A stretch of 8,285 nucleotides of DNA from Bacillota bacterium. GTDB lineage: Bacteria > Bacillota > Clostridia > Acetivibrionales > Acetivibrionaceae. The position numbers were made by a program, and so were the translations under genes. The notes below the pieces were generated by a model. The model did not search any database. It was given only the letters and a program-made list of their open reading frames with translations, and had not been told where the DNA came from. How positions within the stretch are numbered: the first letter of the stretch is position 1; every line of letters begins with the position of its first letter. The stretch is from contig JAEZUI010000201.1 in assembly GCA_023421115.1 (NCBI GenBank), positions 1 through 8,285 on the forward strand, written 5' to 3'. Positions 6,191-8,285 of the stretch are shown here, in pieces.

Positions 6191-6314
6191 TGGCGCTATT
6201 CTTTGTTGAATACAAATCCTTCGCCCCGTTATTCTCGCATGAGTACAAAATTTCCTGTTCAGTTATTTCTTTGATTTCAGTTCCATCAACAACTTCTGCC
6301 AGCTGCTTCTTCAT
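6135..6314 (-). CDS. Small hypothetical ORF directly after the serine recombinase
   Basis: A 59-codon frame that starts 10 bases after the recombinase stop, with AGGTG at a normal distance from its ATG. It reads MKKQLAEVVDGTEIKEITEQ, then a cysteine-containing stretch, ending KVERTD. Its last third overlaps the right repeat copy in a different frame from HVETVVLMSRV, so the end of the protein is set by the integration site. It may be a recombinase-associated small protein or a truncated gene cut by the junction. No family is recognised. Tight spacing and a good ribosome binding site are the only support. Confidence 0.4.
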   Translation of the reverse strand: MKKQLAEVVDGTEIKEITEQEILYSCENNGAKDLYSTKNSATCGDSCIDVKGNKVERTD

Positions 6315-6324
6315 CTTATGACAC

Positions 6325-7411
6325 CTATATCCCTTTCTTTGATTTCTTAGCCTTCATGCTCTCTATTGCATTGGAAAACGTATTGTTTTGATTGCCCTTT
6401 AATACAAAAGTCAGCTTATACGGATCGGGATTTCCATCTTCATCGTACCCACCGACATAAACTTTGTCGATGATACTTTCAAATACCACCTGGTCAAATT
6501 CATCAAGGATATCTTCTTGCTTTAGTGTCTCACGAAGGTCTGACATTCGCTTGCCAACATCTTTCTGCTTACCGATACTTTCCTGTAGTAAAAGCTTCTT
6601 TTCCATACAAATATGGAGCTTTCTCATTACTTCTGTTAATTTATCATCGTAAGCCTCTTTTGTAATTGTACCATCTATGAACATATCTGTCATTCTGCTT
6701 TTTTTTAATTCTAGGGCAGAAATATCTTTTTCTATCTGTTTTAGCTTTCGAATATCCTCATCATTATTAGCGGTTTCTTCTACATAATTCATGACTCCAT
6801 CCAGAACATCATCAAAATTACCCGCCAGTAAAGAAAATGCTTCTAAAAAAGCTCCTTCTAATATATTTTCATCAATGGATTTGCAGTTTGGACAATTACT
6901 AATTCTATGCTTTGTGGCATTCATGCACTTCCAGACTGGTTTTTCATATTTTGAACTACTGTGCAACGTCCTTCTGGTCAGCTTATCTCCGCAAAATGCA
7001 CATTCACACATACTGCTGAAAGCATATTGTCTGGTGTAGCGTTCCCGATTGCCTGTAGTCTCCACCACTTTATTGACCGATCGCTTTAATCGAATCTGTT
7101 CTGCCTGATCCCAAATTTCTCTGGTAACAATAGCTTCATGATGGTCACGGATATAAAACTGATCCTCTTCTCCCATGTTGGCAAGTCTTCGTTTGGAAAT
7201 TGGGTCTGTGGTAAATATCTTTCTAAGAAGAATGTCTCCCTTGTACTTTTCATTCTTAATGATTCCCATAACTCCATGGGTATGCCAGCTGACTTCGCCT
7301 TTTTTTGTTCTTATTTCCAAGTTCAATCAAGCGCTTTGCAATGGTAGTCGTTCCATACCCCTGTATATACATGTCATAAATAAATCGGACAATATCTGCT
7401 TCGTTTTGATT
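6325..7411 (-). pseudogene. Large serine recombinase, truncated and frameshifted
   Basis: The C-terminal two thirds of a large serine recombinase of the kind that integrates and excises mobile elements. From about 7411, EADIVRFIYDMYIQGYGTTT, then IAKRLIELGNKNKK, is the start of the Recombinase domain. The frame then breaks at an A7 run (7300-7306), where six As would join it to GEVSWHTHGVMGIIKNEKYK. A zinc ribbon follows (CxC-x2-C with later WKC and CPNC, residues about 107-148 of the 333-codon frame), then a charged coiled coil (about 190-270) and a tail ending KKSKKGI. The catalytic N-terminal domain with its serine is absent: homology stops near 7405-7411, where plus-strand TPR-like coding begins. 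The protein cannot be an active recombinase. It points toward the right RlmD-like repeat, its probable former attachment site. The TTG at 7326 is not a true start. Confidence 0.9.
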
Positions 7412-7632
7412 ATGCTATCTGTCAGATGGGGAAAGGCATTATCGCTCTATCCCAGAATAGTCCTGAAAAAGCGGAACTGTGCTTACTGGAAGCTGAACAG
7501 AAAATCTCTGCTGTTATGGGAGCTGACAATGATTACAGCAAGACCTGCTACCGGTATTTGTATAATTTGTACAGTCGATGGCATAAGAGAGAGAAATCGT
7601 TGGAATATAAAGGGAGACTATTATCTCTATAA
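7405..7632 (+). pseudogene. C-terminal fragment of a TPR-like protein
   Basis: The plus-strand frame reads FDYAICQMGKGIIALSQNSP, then EKAELCLLEAEQKISAVMGA, and ends EYKGRLLSL at TAA 7630-7632. The helix-turn-helix spacing of Ala, Leu and Tyr residues (a KGIIAL..EKAELCLLEA repeat, then DYSKTCYRYLYNLY) fits a tetratricopeptide-like repeat. Only about 75 residues are present. The frame begins at the breakpoint with the recombinase remnant, so the N-terminal part was lost. An ATG exists at 7426, but no ribosome binding site precedes it. The parent protein cannot be named; a TPR-containing regulator is possible. A terminator follows directly. Confidence 0.55.
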
Positions 7633-7635
7633 AAT

Positions 7636-7684
7636 AAAAAAGAATGTAAATTGGCTCTTATATTGCCAGTTTCACATTCTTTTA
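7636..7684. terminator. Bidirectional rho-independent terminator
   Basis: AAAAGAATGT (about 7637-7646) pairs with ACATTCTTTT (7674-7683), followed inward by G-T/A-T pairs, a small internal loop and TGGC/GCCA, with a loop of about nine bases. The A-rich left flank and T-rich right flank give a U-tract on both strands. It serves the plus-strand TPR fragment and the minus-strand gene ending at 7672, whose TGA lies inside the stem. Confidence 0.85.
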
Positions 7685-8285
7685 TTTGCTTTTTGTCGAA
7701 ATTGATTTAAAAGTATTTTTATTTCGCTAGGATACAAAACTTTATTTGCCTGATCTATCTCTGATAAAATGTAACACTTTTCATCATTTGTCCATCGAAA
7801 TCCCTTATCCATGTATGGAAGATATGCCTTATTTAATTCATCTGCTCTTAGTAATTGATAATGCTTTTTTATGTCCTCATTTTCACACTTAAATATTTTT
7901 TCCTGCTTAATATTTCCATATTCATCACAGATAAGTTTAGAATTTGAAATCAAGTATTTATAGTGTGGATTTTTGACCATACTTGCCCTAATCTCTTCCC
8001 AGTAAATATCTAATGTTACTTGTCTCGTCTTATCTATTATCATTAGGGACGTAGGGATTACGGATTCCTGACTATATATGTACTGATTATCCGAGCGAAA
8101 GAAAAATGTATTCGGATAATTTCTGTCAGATGTCTTCCCAGTAGCCATAAATCCAATGCCAAAATACCCATAATTATTATTTTCATCTTTTATTAATTTC
8201 CAAAACATATAATCCAACTTGTCCATCTTTGTTGTAAATACTTTTATCTTCCTTGGATCAAATTTTACAATCTGTCTTGCACTAA
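7672..8285 (-). CDS. Unrecognised protein, C-terminal part (continues beyond the right edge)
   Basis: The frame is open to the window edge, so the start is not visible. Residues SARQIVKFDPRKIKVFTTK precede the first internal ATG at 8226. At least 203 residues are present. They are hydrophilic with many aromatic residues, and no signal peptide or membrane segment is seen. Blocks such as YMFWKLIKDENNNYGYFGIG and a C-terminal GFRWTNDEKCYILSEIDQAN stand out. The latter slightly recalls the W-T-x-x-E start of SANT/Myb-like helices, but this is too weak for a call. No family is recognised. The gene converges with the TPR fragment, and its stop codon is embedded in the shared terminator. No frameshift or stop breaks the visible part, so it is probably an intact gene. 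Confidence 0.75.
   Translation of the reverse strand, partial: SARQIVKFDPRKIKVFTTKMDKLDYMFWKLIKDENNNYGYFGIGFMATGKTSDRNYPNTFFFRSDNQYIYSQESVIPTSLMIIDKTRQVTLDIYWEEIRASMVKNPHYKYLISNSKLICDEYGNIKQEKIFKCENEDIKKHYQLLRADELNKAYLPYMDKGFRWTNDEKCYILSEIDQANKVLYPSEIKILLNQFRQKANKRM

Noticed and set aside
6325..7326. An intact short recombinase starting at TTG 7326
   Set aside because: Recombinase-domain homology continues upstream in another frame and the catalytic N-terminal domain is missing, so this is a remnant.
1..8285. CRISPR array, tRNA or rRNA genes, or insertion sequence ends
   Set aside because: No regularly spaced repeats, cloverleaf-like sequence, rRNA-like stretch or terminal inverted repeats with a transposase were found by eye.

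Overview
The window is AT-rich (by eye about one third G+C). It uses TTG/GTG as well as ATG starts and AGGAGG-type ribosome binding sites, and its protein families point to a Clostridia/Lachnospiraceae-like gut Firmicute. No tRNA, rRNA or CRISPR array was seen. The layout is that of an accessory region: intact genes sit among at least six decayed, truncated or unrecognised fragments, with traces of site-specific integration.

Left part (1-2908). A two-component operon on the minus strand encodes a membrane histidine kinase, followed 10 bp later by a response regulator that runs off the left edge. Just upstream of the kinase, also on the minus strand, is what looks like a decayed small membrane-protein gene. 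Divergent to it on the plus strand is an intact 123-residue four-helix membrane protein. It has two His-x13-His pairs, the spacing expected of a minimal di-haem cytochrome b. Facing it is a 5'-truncated epoxyqueuosine reductase (QueG)-like remnant that keeps only part of the iron-sulfur region and the C-terminus.

Middle (3071-4116). A minus-strand Abi_2/AbiD-AbiF family gene carries a HEPN-type R-x4-H motif. It has its own strong sigma-A promoter, and between promoter and start codon lies a compact GC-rich hairpin followed by seven Us. This promoter, small structured RNA, terminator, HEPN-toxin order matches abortive-infection/toxin-antitoxin loci whose antitoxin is a small RNA. It is the most interesting system in the window. 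A clear terminator closes the gene.

Right part (4207-7411). Two copies of a 32-bp direct repeat (29/32 identical) lie at 4477-4508 and 6159-6190. In one frame both encode HVETVVLMSRV, which resembles the C-terminus of the 23S rRNA uracil methyltransferase RlmD/RumA, a known integration target for mobile elements. Between them sits one intact gene, an MFS transporter. Beside the right copy lies a large serine recombinase pseudogene that lacks its catalytic domain and has a one-base frameshift in an A7 tract. I read this as a stack of integration scars carrying a transporter as cargo.

Right edge (7405-8285). The recombinase breaks abruptly into a plus-strand C-terminal fragment of a TPR-like protein. 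This converges on an unrecognised minus-strand gene that continues past the right edge. The two share a bidirectional terminator, and the minus-strand stop codon lies inside its stem.
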